A stretch of DNA of 20,877 nucleotides. Source: Pseudomonadota bacterium. Lineage in GTDB: Bacteria; Pseudomonadota; Gammaproteobacteria; Steroidobacterales; Steroidobacteraceae. Location of the stretch: NCBI GenBank assembly GCA_023433465.1, contig JAEZCR010000029.1:1-20877 (forward strand), in the 5' to 3' direction. Made by a program: the position numbers and the translations under genes. Below, piece by piece: positions 14,555 through 20,877 of the stretch. The notes below the pieces were generated by a model. That model was given only the letters and a program-made list of their open reading frames with translations, did no database searches and was not told where the DNA came from. Every line of letters begins with the position of its first letter. Positions within the stretch are counted from its first letter, which is position 1.

Positions 14555-16131
14555 ACGCGCCATTCCGGTTCAGCACCACGTCGCTCGACACCGCGGCCCT
14601 GCAGCGCGAGCTGCGCGACGACACCTGCGGCGGATTCGCCGCGTTCGAAGGCTGGGTACGCAATCACAATGAGGGAAACGCGGTCACGCGCCTCGAATAC
14701 GAGGCGTTCGCGGAGCTCGCCGAAAAGGAAGGCGCGCGCATCGTCGCGCAGGCTATCGAGCGCTTCGGCGTGACCCGTGCGATGTGCGTGCATCGCACCG
14801 GCTCGCTCGCGATCGGCGACGTCGCCGTGTGGGTGGGGGTCAGCGCCGCGCATCGCGACGAGGCGTTCCGCGCCTGCCGGTTCATCATCGACGAGGTCAA
14901 GCACCGCGTCCCGATCTGGAAGAAAGAGCACTACGTCAATGGCGATTCGGGGTGGGTGAATTGCGAGCGTTGCGCTTTCCATGCGCACGAACATTCGACA
15001 GCGTCTCACGCGCACGATCACACCCAAGGTCACGACCACACCCATCATCACGCGCCCGCGCCCTCCCCTGACTACTCGCGCCAGATCGCATTGCGCGAAG
15101 TCGGCCCTACCGGCCAGGCGCGGCTGCGCGACGCATCGGTGCTCGTCATCGGCGCCGGCGGGCTCGGTGTGCCGGTGCTGCAGTACCTCGCGGGCGCCGG
15201 CATCGGCCGCCTCGGCATCGTCGACAGCGACCGGCTCGAACCCTCGAACCTGCATCGGCAGACCTGGTACGCGCTCGCCCATTGTGGCCGCGAGAAGTCG
15301 ACGCTGGCCGCCGAGCGCGTGCGCGCGCTCAACCCCGAGGTGCGCGTCGAGGCGCATCCGCTGCGGCTCGATGCGAACAATTCCGCGCGAATCGCGGCGG
15401 GCTACGACCTCATCCTCGATTGCAGCGACAACTTCACCACGAAGTTCCTGCTCAACGACCTGGCGCTGCGCACCGGGAAGCCGGTGCTGTTCGCGAGCGT
15501 CTATCAATACGAAGGCCAGCTTCAGTGGGTGCGGGGCGACCAAGCCTCCGCCTGCCTTCGTTGCGTGTGGCCCGAGGCCACTCGCGACGGCCTGGTCGGC
15601 AACTGCGCGGAGGCCGGCGTGCTCGGGCCCGTGCCCGGCGTTTTCGGCAGCCTCCAGGCGCTCGAGGCGCTCAAGCACTTGTTAGGCCTTCCCGGCCTCG
15701 GCGCGGACGAAGTGCTGATCCTCGATCTCGTGACGCTGACCACGCACCGCATCCGCGCGCGTCGCTCAGCCGGGTGCCGCGCGCACGCGGCGGCGCTCGC
15801 GCCCCCAGCCGAGAGCGCACCCACGCATGCCGAACCGCTCGAAGTCGAATTCGACACGATGGACGCGGCGCTGCGCGCGGGATTCACGCTGGTCGACGTG
15901 CGCGATGCGCGCGAGATCGCGCTCGAGCCGTTGCCGGCCGGGCCCGCGCTGCACCTGCCGATGACCAAACTACTGGCGAGCGCCCCGAACCTCGACCTCG
16001 GGGCGCGATATCTAATGATCTGCGCGACCGGCAGGCGCAGCGCCGCCGCCGCGGACCTGCTGCGGTCGCAGGGATTCCGCGAATGCCGCTCCCTGCGCGG
16101 CGGCGTCAAGGGTCTCAAGTCCTCCGCTTGA
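14551..16131 (+). CDS. moaE-moeB: MoaE / His-rich linker / MoeB / rhodanese fusion protein
   Basis: 526 residues in one frame from ATG 14551. Residues 1-135 are MoaE: GGFAAFEGWVRNHN, HRTGSLAIGDVAVWVGVSA, ACRFIIDEVKHRVPIWKKE (catalytic Lys region 124-125). Then comes CERC (138-141) and a linker with 11 His in residues 144-167. Residues 174-400 are the MoeB/Uba4 E1-like domain: YSRQIALREVG, VLVIGAGGLG near 197-206, NLHRQTWY, DCSDNFTTKF near 290-299, the zinc pair C335-LR-C338, and NCAEAGVLGP with C352 in the E1 cysteine position. The second zinc pair is C409-RA-H412 instead of Cys-Cys. Residues 430-526 are a rhodanese domain with loop C491-ATGRRS. Known: MoeB adenylates MoaD, and MOCS3/Uba4 proteins join MoeB to rhodanese for sulfur delivery. 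The extra MoaE on the front is what is unusual. A TTGA overlap leads to the next gene. Confidence 0.93.
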   Translation: MNAPFRFSTTSLDTAALQRELRDDTCGGFAAFEGWVRNHNEGNAVTRLEYEAFAELAEKEGARIVAQAIERFGVTRAMCVHRTGSLAIGDVAVWVGVSAAHRDEAFRACRFIIDEVKHRVPIWKKEHYVNGDSGWVNCERCAFHAHEHSTASHAHDHTQGHDHTHHHAPAPSPDYSRQIALREVGPTGQARLRDASVLVIGAGGLGVPVLQYLAGAGIGRLGIVDSDRLEPSNLHRQTWYALAHCGREKSTLAAERVRALNPEVRVEAHPLRLDANNSARIAAGYDLILDCSDNFTTKFLLNDLALRTGKPVLFASVYQYEGQLQWVRGDQASACLRCVWPEATRDGLVGNCAEAGVLGPVPGVFGSLQALEALKHLLGLPGLGADEVLILDLVTLTTHRIRARRSAGCRAHAAALAPPAESAPTHAEPLEVEFDTMDAALRAGFTLVDVRDAREIALEPLPAGPALHLPMTKLLASAPNLDLGARYLMICATGRRSAAAADLLRSQGFRECRSLRGGVKGLKSSA

Positions 16132-17030
16132 TACACGCGGTCCGCGTCATTCTCGCGTCCCTGGCGTTGTTCGCGGCGATGCCCGCGGACGCCTCTACGC
16201 TGCTCGAATTCGCGCGCGAGCGTCAGCAGGAACGCGATCGCGAGCGGATTCCCGCCGCGGACACCTCGAGCCTGCGCGAAGCCACGCACGAACTCGAGCG
16301 TGCGAATCCTCCGCCCGATGCCGAATGCTCCGCGAGCCTGGGTGCCGCGCGCTTCGCGCAGCTTCACGCAGCCGTCGGGATCGAGCGCGGCCTGCTCGGC
16401 GATTTCGCGGGCGCCGCGCACGCGTATCGCCGCGCCCATGCCTGCCGGCCGCGCGACACCGACGTGCTGGCCGCGCTCGCGGGCGCGCTCTTCGATGGCC
16501 GGGCCTACGCCGATGCGCGCGTGGCGATCAACACCGCGCTCGCGATCGATCCGCGCGCGGTGAACGTGAATCGCCTCGCGGGCAATCTCGATTACGTCGA
16601 AGAGCGCTGGGCGGACGCGGTGGCGCGGTTTCGCTATGTCGCGTCGAGCGATCCGGATCGCAACCAGGCCGGATACGGCCAGCTCATGTATTTCCTCGCC
16701 CAGATGCGCGCCGGCATGAAGGAACCGCAGTTCGTCACGCGCACGCCCGGCGAGGGATGGCCACAGCCATTGCTGCTCTACCTGCAAGGGGAATATACCG
16801 AGGACGAGCTCGTATTCCAGGTAAAACGAGGCGACGACGACGACAACTCCCAACCGAATACGAGCACGGACGAGCGGCTCTGCGAGGCGCTGTTCTACGT
16901 CGGTGAATCCTATTGGGCGCGCGGCGAACCGCAGGTGGCGCGCGACTATTTCACGGCGCTCGTAAACCTCAAGGTGGTGTACTTCCTCGAGCACGGCCTC
17001 GCGCTCGCGGAGATCGCCAAGCTCCGCTAA
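16128..17030 (+). CDS. Secreted tetratricopeptide-repeat protein of unknown function
   Basis: 300 residues if it starts at the TTG that overlaps the previous stop (TTGA at 16128). This is the only start giving a full signal peptide: IHAVRVILASLALFAAMPADA, cut near residue 23. The frame is open upstream inside the fusion gene, which is shadow sequence. Seen after the signal: a Glu/Arg-rich segment (FARERQQERDRERIPAAD), then helix pairs with TPR-like spacing at about 75-180 (GDFAGAAHAYRRAHACRPRD, GRAYADARVAINTALAIDPR, ERWADAVARFRYVASSDPD), and a further repeat-like pair near the C-terminus (WARGEPQVARDYFTALVN). TPR domains bind proteins or peptides. It is the last gene of the Moco run and looks translationally coupled, but its partner is unknown. 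The TTG start is inferred. Confidence 0.78.
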   Translation: MIHAVRVILASLALFAAMPADASTLLEFARERQQERDRERIPAADTSSLREATHELERANPPPDAECSASLGAARFAQLHAAVGIERGLLGDFAGAAHAYRRAHACRPRDTDVLAALAGALFDGRAYADARVAINTALAIDPRAVNVNRLAGNLDYVEERWADAVARFRYVASSDPDRNQAGYGQLMYFLAQMRAGMKEPQFVTRTPGEGWPQPLLLYLQGEYTEDELVFQVKRGDDDDNSQPNTSTDERLCEALFYVGESYWARGEPQVARDYFTALVNLKVVYFLEHGLALAEIAKLR

Positions 17031-17066
17031 ATGGGGACATTCCCCGATTCCTAGCAAAAGGGGACA
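17030..17066. repeat. GGGGACA-box repeats at the left edge of the YihY gene segment
   Basis: Directly after the TAA of the TPR gene lies AATGGGGACAT (17030-17040, counting the last A of the stop). Its GGGGA folds back on TCCCC at 17041-17045. A second direct GGGGACA is at 17060-17066. The 11-mer is the exact reverse complement of 18122-18132, on the far side of the YihY gene. The box matches those in the hairpin between moaA and moaC. For the converging YihY transcript, the short GGGGA/TCCCC stem could also help termination, but it has no T run. Confidence 0.7.
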
Positions 17067-17076
17067 AGACCTGGCG

Positions 17077-17958
17077 TCACCTTTGGGCCATGCCACGCTC
17101 GGAAACCACTTTGCAAAGCTCCGCACCGAAGAACAGCATCTGGCTGACGAACTTCATCCACAGCATCACGATCAGCACGGCTCCGAGCGCGCCATACGTG
17201 TTCATGCTGCTGCCGAAACGCGCGAAGTAGAGCGTCAGGATCTCGGCACCTAACAACCAGCCGAACGTACACAAGGCTGTCGCCAATCGAACGTCACGCC
17301 ACCGCATCTTGACGGGCGGCAAGACCTTGAACAGCACGGCGAACATGACGGGGACGAACAACACTCCCAACACGAGCTCCGGAATCCAGTCGACCACATT
17401 GCCCACAACGGGCAATCCGCGGAACAAGCCCGCCATCCAGTGGACGATGGCCAGGACCAGCAGCAGCCCGAACAACAGCGGTGCGCCCGCCAGCACCATG
17501 GTGAATCCAATCGCCCGTTCGACCATGATTTCGAACAGCGCGGTGCGCAGAGTGGCCGACGCGAGTGGCGGTTTCTTTCCCCATATCGCGCGGAACGTGA
17601 TGCGCAGGTGATGGAACAGCAGCGACGCGGCGAGCAGCAGCCCCGCGAGGCTGATCACGGAGGCGAGTGTCGACTCCTGCTCGAGCCGCTCGAGCAGCCC
17701 CGCAATTGCGTCGCGCAGCTGCGCCCCGAAGGCCTGCTCCACCGCATCGAGCACGGTCTGCGCCGTCTCCGCGGCGAGATGCGACATCCGCAGAATCAGG
17801 CCGAGAGCCGCAAGCAGCAGCAGAACGAGAGGCACGAGCGAGACGAGCGCGTAGTAGACGATCGCGTTGGCGAAGTAGCGCGCATAGTCCTGCTCGTACT
17901 CGTGCCACGCCGTCCGCAACACACCACCGAGCGCCGAAAGTGACTTCGACAGCTGCAA
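17077..17958 (-). CDS. YihY/BrkB-family inner membrane protein
   Basis: 293 residues. The best start is a TTG at 17958, preceded by GCGGGG at a good distance; a stop lies 11 codons upstream with no ATG or GTG between. A GTG at codon 13 is the alternative. Seen: an N-terminal amphipathic stretch, then YFANAIVYYALVSLVPLVLL, a hallmark of the YihY (formerly RNase BN) family, a soluble Glu-rich loop near 75-100, and further hydrophobic segments to give about six membrane helices. RAIWGKKPP, ALFKVLPPVKMRWRD-like and FGSSMNTYGALGAVLIVMLW are typical. Known: the family is widespread, and the old RNase BN assignment was withdrawn; the function is unclear. Flanked by inverted repeats on both sides, and oriented against the Moco operon. 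Confidence 0.88.
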   Translation of the reverse strand: MQLSKSLSALGGVLRTAWHEYEQDYARYFANAIVYYALVSLVPLVLLLLAALGLILRMSHLAAETAQTVLDAVEQAFGAQLRDAIAGLLERLEQESTLASVISLAGLLLAASLLFHHLRITFRAIWGKKPPLASATLRTALFEIMVERAIGFTMVLAGAPLLFGLLLVLAIVHWMAGLFRGLPVVGNVVDWIPELVLGVLFVPVMFAVLFKVLPPVKMRWRDVRLATALCTFGWLLGAEILTLYFARFGSSMNTYGALGAVLIVMLWMKFVSQMLFFGAELCKVVSERGMAQR

Positions 17959-18071
17959 CGTGAGCCCCGCAGGCGGAAGTGCGGGATGCTATGAGATTCG
18001 GCGCAGGCAGAGACATGCGACCTAGGTCTGAGGCCCGACTGACCACCAGGACCTCTTGCAAACAATCATGG

Positions 18072-18093
18072 ACGCCGCCGTCTTCGGCGGCGT
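18072..18093 (-). terminator. Perfect 9-bp GC stem-loop downstream of proA (candidate terminator)
   Basis: ACGCCGCCG at 18072-18080 pairs perfectly with CGGCGGCGT at 18085-18093 around a TCTT loop. It lies about 38 nt past the proA stop in the direction of proA transcription. After the stem the minus strand reads CCATGATTGTTTGC, a weak and delayed T-rich tract, so intrinsic termination is plausible but not certain. It sits between proA and the YihY gene, both read leftward. The rest of this 172-bp spacer shows no convincing YihY promoter; an 8-bp palindrome ACCTAGGT is at 18020-18027. Confidence 0.45.
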
Positions 18094-18121
18094 GAAGAGT
18101 GGCCGTCAGGCCTGAGAAATC

Positions 18122-18132
18122 ATGTCCCCATT
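18122..18132. repeat. Inverted GGGGACA-box repeat at the right edge of the YihY gene segment
   Basis: ATGTCCCCATT at 18122-18132 is the exact reverse complement of AATGGGGACAT at 17030-17040. It overlaps the TAA stop codon of proA (18131-18133 on the minus strand), just as the left copy overlaps the stop of the TPR gene. Together the two copies bracket the YihY gene and its spacer, a segment of about 1.1 kb. Confidence 0.7.
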
Positions 18133-19420
18133 ACGGCCTCAGTTGGCCGGTGCCGCGGACGACGTACTTGTAGGAAGTCAGCTGCTCGACACCCACGGGC
18201 CCGCGTGCATGAAATCGGTCCGTCGAGATGCCGATCTCCGCGCCCATGCCGAACTCGCCGCCATCGGCGAACTGCGTCGAGGCATTGTGCAGGACGATCG
18301 CACTATCTACCCGGTCGAGGAAGCGCTGCGCGGTCGCCGCGTTGGACGTGACGATGCTCTCGGTGTGCGCCGAACCGTACTGCGCGATGTGCGCGATGGC
18401 GGCATCGACGCCGTCGACGACGCGCGCCGAGATGATCGCGTCGAGATACTCGGTGGACCAGTCCTGCTCGGTGACGGGTTTCACGCGTGCATCGACCTTC
18501 TGCACGGCGGCATCGCCGCGCACTTCACAACCCGCGTCGATCAGGTCCTTCACGATGGGCGCCAGCAGCCGGTCGGCGTCCGCGGCGTCAACCAGCAAGG
18601 TCTCCGCGGCCCCGCAGATGCCGGTGCGCCGCAGCTTGGCGTTCCTGACGATCCCGCGCGCCATGTCGAGATCCGCATCGCGATCCACGTACACGTGGCA
18701 GATGCCTTCGAGATGCCCGATCACGGGCACACGCGCCTCGCTCTGCACACGCGCGACGAGGCTCTTGCCGCCGCGCGGCACCACGACGTCGATGTAGTCC
18801 GTCATCGAGGACAACATGTATCCCACCGCGGCGCGATCCGTGGTCGGCACGAGCTGGATGCTGCCTGCCGGCAGGCCCGCCGCCGTCAATCCGGCGACGA
18901 GACACGCGTGGATCGCGCGGCTCGAGTGCACGCTCTCCGAGCCGCCGCGCAGGATGGCCGCGTTGCCCGACTTGAGGCACAACGCGCCCGCGTCGCAGGT
19001 CACGTTGGGACGGCTCTCGTAGATGATGCCGATCACACCGAGCGGCACGCGCACGCGCGCGATCTCTAGCCCGTTGGGCCGCTTCCAGCGCGCGATCTCG
19101 GTTCCGATCGGATCCGGCAACGCCGCGATTTCCTCGACACCCTTCGCCATGCCCTCGATGCGCTTCGCGTCGAGGGCGAGCCGGTCGAGCATCGCGCCCG
19201 AGGTGCCCTTGGCGCGCGCGGCCTCCATGTCACGGGCGTTGGCGGCGAGCAGTTCCGGAACGGCGGCGCGGATCGCCGCGGCGATCTTCGCGAGCGCGAG
19301 GTTCTTGGTCTGCGTGCTCGCCAGGGCGAGCACGGCGGCTGAAGCCACGGCCTCACGGCCGAGGCCGTCCATCGCGTTCGCGATGTCGGAGGCGGGGGTC
19401 TGGTCAGCGGCGGCGTTCAT
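18131..19420 (-). CDS. proA: Glutamate-5-semialdehyde dehydrogenase (gamma-glutamyl phosphate reductase) ProA
   Basis: 429 residues, normal length. Seen: VRVPLGVIGIIYESRPNVTC near 123-142, LKSGNAAILRGGSE near 149-162, VVVPRGGKSLV, GICHVYVD, the catalytic cysteine C269 in LRRTGICGAAETLLV, and the late FNASTQF-like segment HNASTQFADGGEFGMGAEIG. Known: it reduces gamma-glutamyl phosphate with NADPH in the second step of proline synthesis. It starts 15 nt after the proB stop, so the two form a proB-proA operon. The stop codon overlaps one arm of the inverted repeat around the YihY gene. Confidence 0.97.
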   Translation of the reverse strand: MNAAADQTPASDIANAMDGLGREAVASAAVLALASTQTKNLALAKIAAAIRAAVPELLAANARDMEAARAKGTSGAMLDRLALDAKRIEGMAKGVEEIAALPDPIGTEIARWKRPNGLEIARVRVPLGVIGIIYESRPNVTCDAGALCLKSGNAAILRGGSESVHSSRAIHACLVAGLTAAGLPAGSIQLVPTTDRAAVGYMLSSMTDYIDVVVPRGGKSLVARVQSEARVPVIGHLEGICHVYVDRDADLDMARGIVRNAKLRRTGICGAAETLLVDAADADRLLAPIVKDLIDAGCEVRGDAAVQKVDARVKPVTEQDWSTEYLDAIISARVVDGVDAAIAHIAQYGSAHTESIVTSNAATAQRFLDRVDSAIVLHNASTQFADGGEFGMGAEIGISTDRFHARGPVGVEQLTSYKYVVRGTGQLRP

Positions 19421-19435
19421 GCGGGCACTCTAACA

Positions 19436-20581
19436 TCACGCCGTCGTACCGGTGTCCGCGCGCATGATCACGAGGTTGTCCCGATGGATCATCTCGGCGC
19501 GCCCGCGAAAGCCCACCAGCGCCTCGATGTCGGCGCTGCGCTTGCCACGGATGCGGGCGGCTTCTTCATCGTTGTAAGCGGCCATGCCGCGTGCGATCTC
19601 GACCCCGTCGGGATCGAGCACGCTCACCGTATCGCCGCGCGCGAAGCGACCCTGCACCGCGGTGACGCCGGCGGGCAGCAAGCTGCGGCCCGAGCGCAGC
19701 GCCTGCACCGCGCCGGCATCGATGGTGATGGAGCCAGTCGGCCGCAGGGCGCCGGCGATCCACTGCTTGCGCGCGTTCTCCGGGTTGGATGCCGGCAGGA
19801 ACCAGCTGCAGTCCGCCCCTTCCTCCAGCCGGCTCACCGGGTGAAGGGGAGCGCCCGCGGTGATGGCCATCGCGCATCCGGCGCTGGTCGCGATCTTCGC
19901 GGCCGCGATCTTGGTTGCCATGCCGCCGGACCCGACGGCCGACGCCGAACCGCCGCCCATTGCCTCGATCTCCGGCGTGATCTCGCGGATCTCGCGGATG
20001 AGCCGCGCGCCTTCGTCGAGGTTAGGGTCCGCGGTATACAGGCCGGAGACGTCCGACAACAGCAGCAGGCAGTCCGCGCTCGTCATCTGCGCGACGCGCG
20101 CGGCAAGCCGGTCGTTGTCCCCGTAACGGATCTCGGTCGTCGCCACGGTGTCGTTCTCGTTGATGACCGGCAATGCCCCGAGTTCGAGCAACTGCGACAA
20201 CGTTGCGCGCGCGTTGAGATAACGCCGCCGGGTTTCGCTGTCTTCGAGTGTCAACAGAATCTGGGCCACCGTGACACCGGCCGCGGCAAACAGCTCTTTA
20301 TAGATGTGTGCCAGTGAAATCTGACCCACGGCCGCGGCAGCCTGGCTCTCCTCGAGTTTGAGCACACCCGGCGAGAGCTTGAGTTCACGGCGTCCGAGCG
20401 CGATGGCGCCGGAGGACACGAGCACCACTTCCTGGCCGCGCGCACGCAGGCGCAGCAAGTCCTCCACGAGGGTCTGTAGCCAGGAACGCTTGACCTGCCC
20501 TGTGGTTGCATCGACGAGCAAGGCCGAACCGACCTTGACCACGATGCGGCGTGCACGAGTTAGAGGCGACGAGGTATTCAT
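19436..20581 (-). CDS. proB: Glutamate 5-kinase ProB
   Basis: 381 residues from ATG 20581 (MNTSSPLTRARRIVVKVGSA). The frame is open another 36 codons upstream to 20689, but that would cross the divergent promoter and lacks family similarity. Seen: the amino-acid kinase domain with VVKVGSALLVD, VLVSSGAIALGRREL, ALPVINENDTVATTEIRYGD, LLSDVSGLYTADPN, and GSGGMATKIAAAKIA. A C-terminal PUA domain spans roughly 285-381 (GSITIDAGAVQALRSGRSLL, VQGRFARGDTVSVLD). Known: it phosphorylates glutamate at the start of proline synthesis and is usually feedback-inhibited by proline. It runs opposite to the small acidic gene at the right edge. Confidence 0.96.
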   Translation of the reverse strand: MNTSSPLTRARRIVVKVGSALLVDATTGQVKRSWLQTLVEDLLRLRARGQEVVLVSSGAIALGRRELKLSPGVLKLEESQAAAAVGQISLAHIYKELFAAAGVTVAQILLTLEDSETRRRYLNARATLSQLLELGALPVINENDTVATTEIRYGDNDRLAARVAQMTSADCLLLLSDVSGLYTADPNLDEGARLIREIREITPEIEAMGGGSASAVGSGGMATKIAAAKIATSAGCAMAITAGAPLHPVSRLEEGADCSWFLPASNPENARKQWIAGALRPTGSITIDAGAVQALRSGRSLLPAGVTAVQGRFARGDTVSVLDPDGVEIARGMAAYNDEEAARIRGKRSADIEALVGFRGRAEMIHRDNLVIMRADTGTTA

Positions 20582-20612
20582 GAAAGGCCGGAATCTTACG
20601 CAATACGGCCCG

Positions 20613-20641
20613 TTGCCGCATTCGCAGGCAGCCCCTAAACT
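20613..20641 (+). promoter_or_regulatory. Sigma70-like promoter for the small acidic gene
   Basis: TTGCCG at 20613-20618 and TAAACT at 20636-20641 are 17 bp apart, the optimal spacing, and each keeps most consensus bases. Start of transcription would fall near 20648, giving a leader of about 22 nt with an AAGG ribosome site at 20657-20660. On the opposite strand TAAGAT near 20592-20597 is a possible -10 for proB but would leave an almost leaderless message, so it is not called. Confidence 0.5.
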
Positions 20642-20669
20642 CTGGCCCCCACCTTCGAAGGTCTGAGTT

Positions 20670-20877
20670 TGTGAGCAGAGAATACGCACCGGTCCCGGGC
20701 AAGTGGTACGAGAACAAGGAAGAGGACGAAACCTTCCGCGTGTTGTCCGTGGACGAGGATGACGAGCTGGTCGAGATCGAATACCTCGATGGTGAGATCG
20801 AGGAACTCGACCTTGATACCTGGCACGAACTGGATCTCGAGCCCACCGAAGAGCCGGAAGGCTGGTCCGACGACGCC
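20670..20877 (+). CDS. Small acidic protein resembling the DUF6763 family, C-terminus cut by window edge
   Basis: 69 codons from a GTG at 20670 to the end of the window, no stop reached. AAGG lies 9 nt upstream. Seen: MSREYAPVPGKWYENKEED, then two strand-like segments (RVLSVDEDDELVEIEYLDG, EIEELDLDTWHELDL) and an acidic Pro/Glu-rich end with EGWSDD. The protein is strongly acidic. It resembles small proteins annotated as DUF6763 in gammaproteobacteria, from memory and without a search. No biochemical function is known to me. Only a few residues are likely missing. Confidence 0.7.

Noticed and set aside
14098..16131. Open frame that would extend MoaE upstream into the MobA region
   Set aside because: The added N-terminus lies in a different frame from the clear MobA-MoaD protein and has no similarity. 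The ATG at 14551 overlapping the previous stop is the natural start.
15522..17126. Very long minus-strand open frame opposite the MoeB/rhodanese and TPR genes
   Set aside because: Its Arg/Ala-rich translation has no family motif. It is the expected antisense shadow of GC-rich genes that are themselves well supported.
17077..17958. Ribonuclease BN assignment for the YihY-family gene
   Set aside because: That old name came from a misassignment; the true RNase BN is a different protein family. Only a membrane protein of unclear function is supported.
20116..20122. Further GGGGACA box inside proB
   Set aside because: It encodes the conserved YGDND motif of glutamate kinase, so it is explained by coding sequence.
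20582..20689. Upstream extension of proB to 20689
   Set aside because: The extra residues show no kinase similarity and cross the promoter and start of the divergent small gene.

Overview
The window is GC-rich, densely packed chromosomal DNA with short or overlapping gene junctions. It carries no rRNA, tRNA, CRISPR array or transposase gene that I can see. A lipid A acyltransferase, Gram-negative signal peptides and a PUA-containing ProB point to a Gram-negative proteobacterium. The overall style suggests a gammaproteobacterium of the Xanthomonadales/Nevskiales/Steroidobacter type, but that placement is inference.

Region 1 (1-8933) is a sugar uptake and oxidation locus. An IlvD/Edd-type sugar-acid dehydratase (minus strand, running off the left edge) diverges from a plus-strand run: an NAD-type SDR sugar dehydrogenase, an AraD1/GguC-type FAH-fold protein, a complete YtfQ/YtfR/YtfT/YjfF-like ABC transporter whose binding protein looks like a lipoprotein, and an aldose 1-epimerase with a signal peptide. 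The expected flow is anomer conversion in the periplasm, import, oxidation at C1, dehydration to a 2-keto-3-deoxy acid, then handling by the FAH-fold enzyme. L-arabinose is the best guess for the substrate. A lactonase and a semialdehyde dehydrogenase are not in the window.

Region 2 (8938-10756) holds a small secreted protein of unknown function, an LpxL/HtrB-type lipid A acyltransferase with a GTG start, and a small periplasmic helical protein of unknown function.

Region 3 (10802-17030) is a molybdenum cofactor operon with unusual gene fusions: moeA, moaA, a 26-bp hairpin repeat, moaC, a MobA-MoaD fusion ending in Gly-Gly, a MoaE/His-rich linker/MoeB/rhodanese fusion, and a secreted TPR protein. 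The two subunits of molybdopterin synthase (MoaD and MoaE) are each fused to a different Moco enzyme. One chain carries the GTP-dependent nucleotide transferase and the sulfur carrier. The other carries the large subunit, the carrier-activating E1-like enzyme and a sulfurtransferase. This is the most interesting system in the window. No mogA/moaB is seen.

Region 4 (17030-18132) is a YihY/BrkB membrane protein gene on the minus strand. It is bracketed by perfect 11-bp inverted GGGGACA-containing repeats that touch the stop codons of the two neighbouring genes. The same GGGGACA box builds the hairpin between moaA and moaC, so these look like one REP/MITE-like family.

Region 5 (18131-20877) is proline biosynthesis (proB-proA, minus strand), divergent from a small acidic protein (DUF6763-like) that runs off the right edge behind a good sigma70-like promoter.
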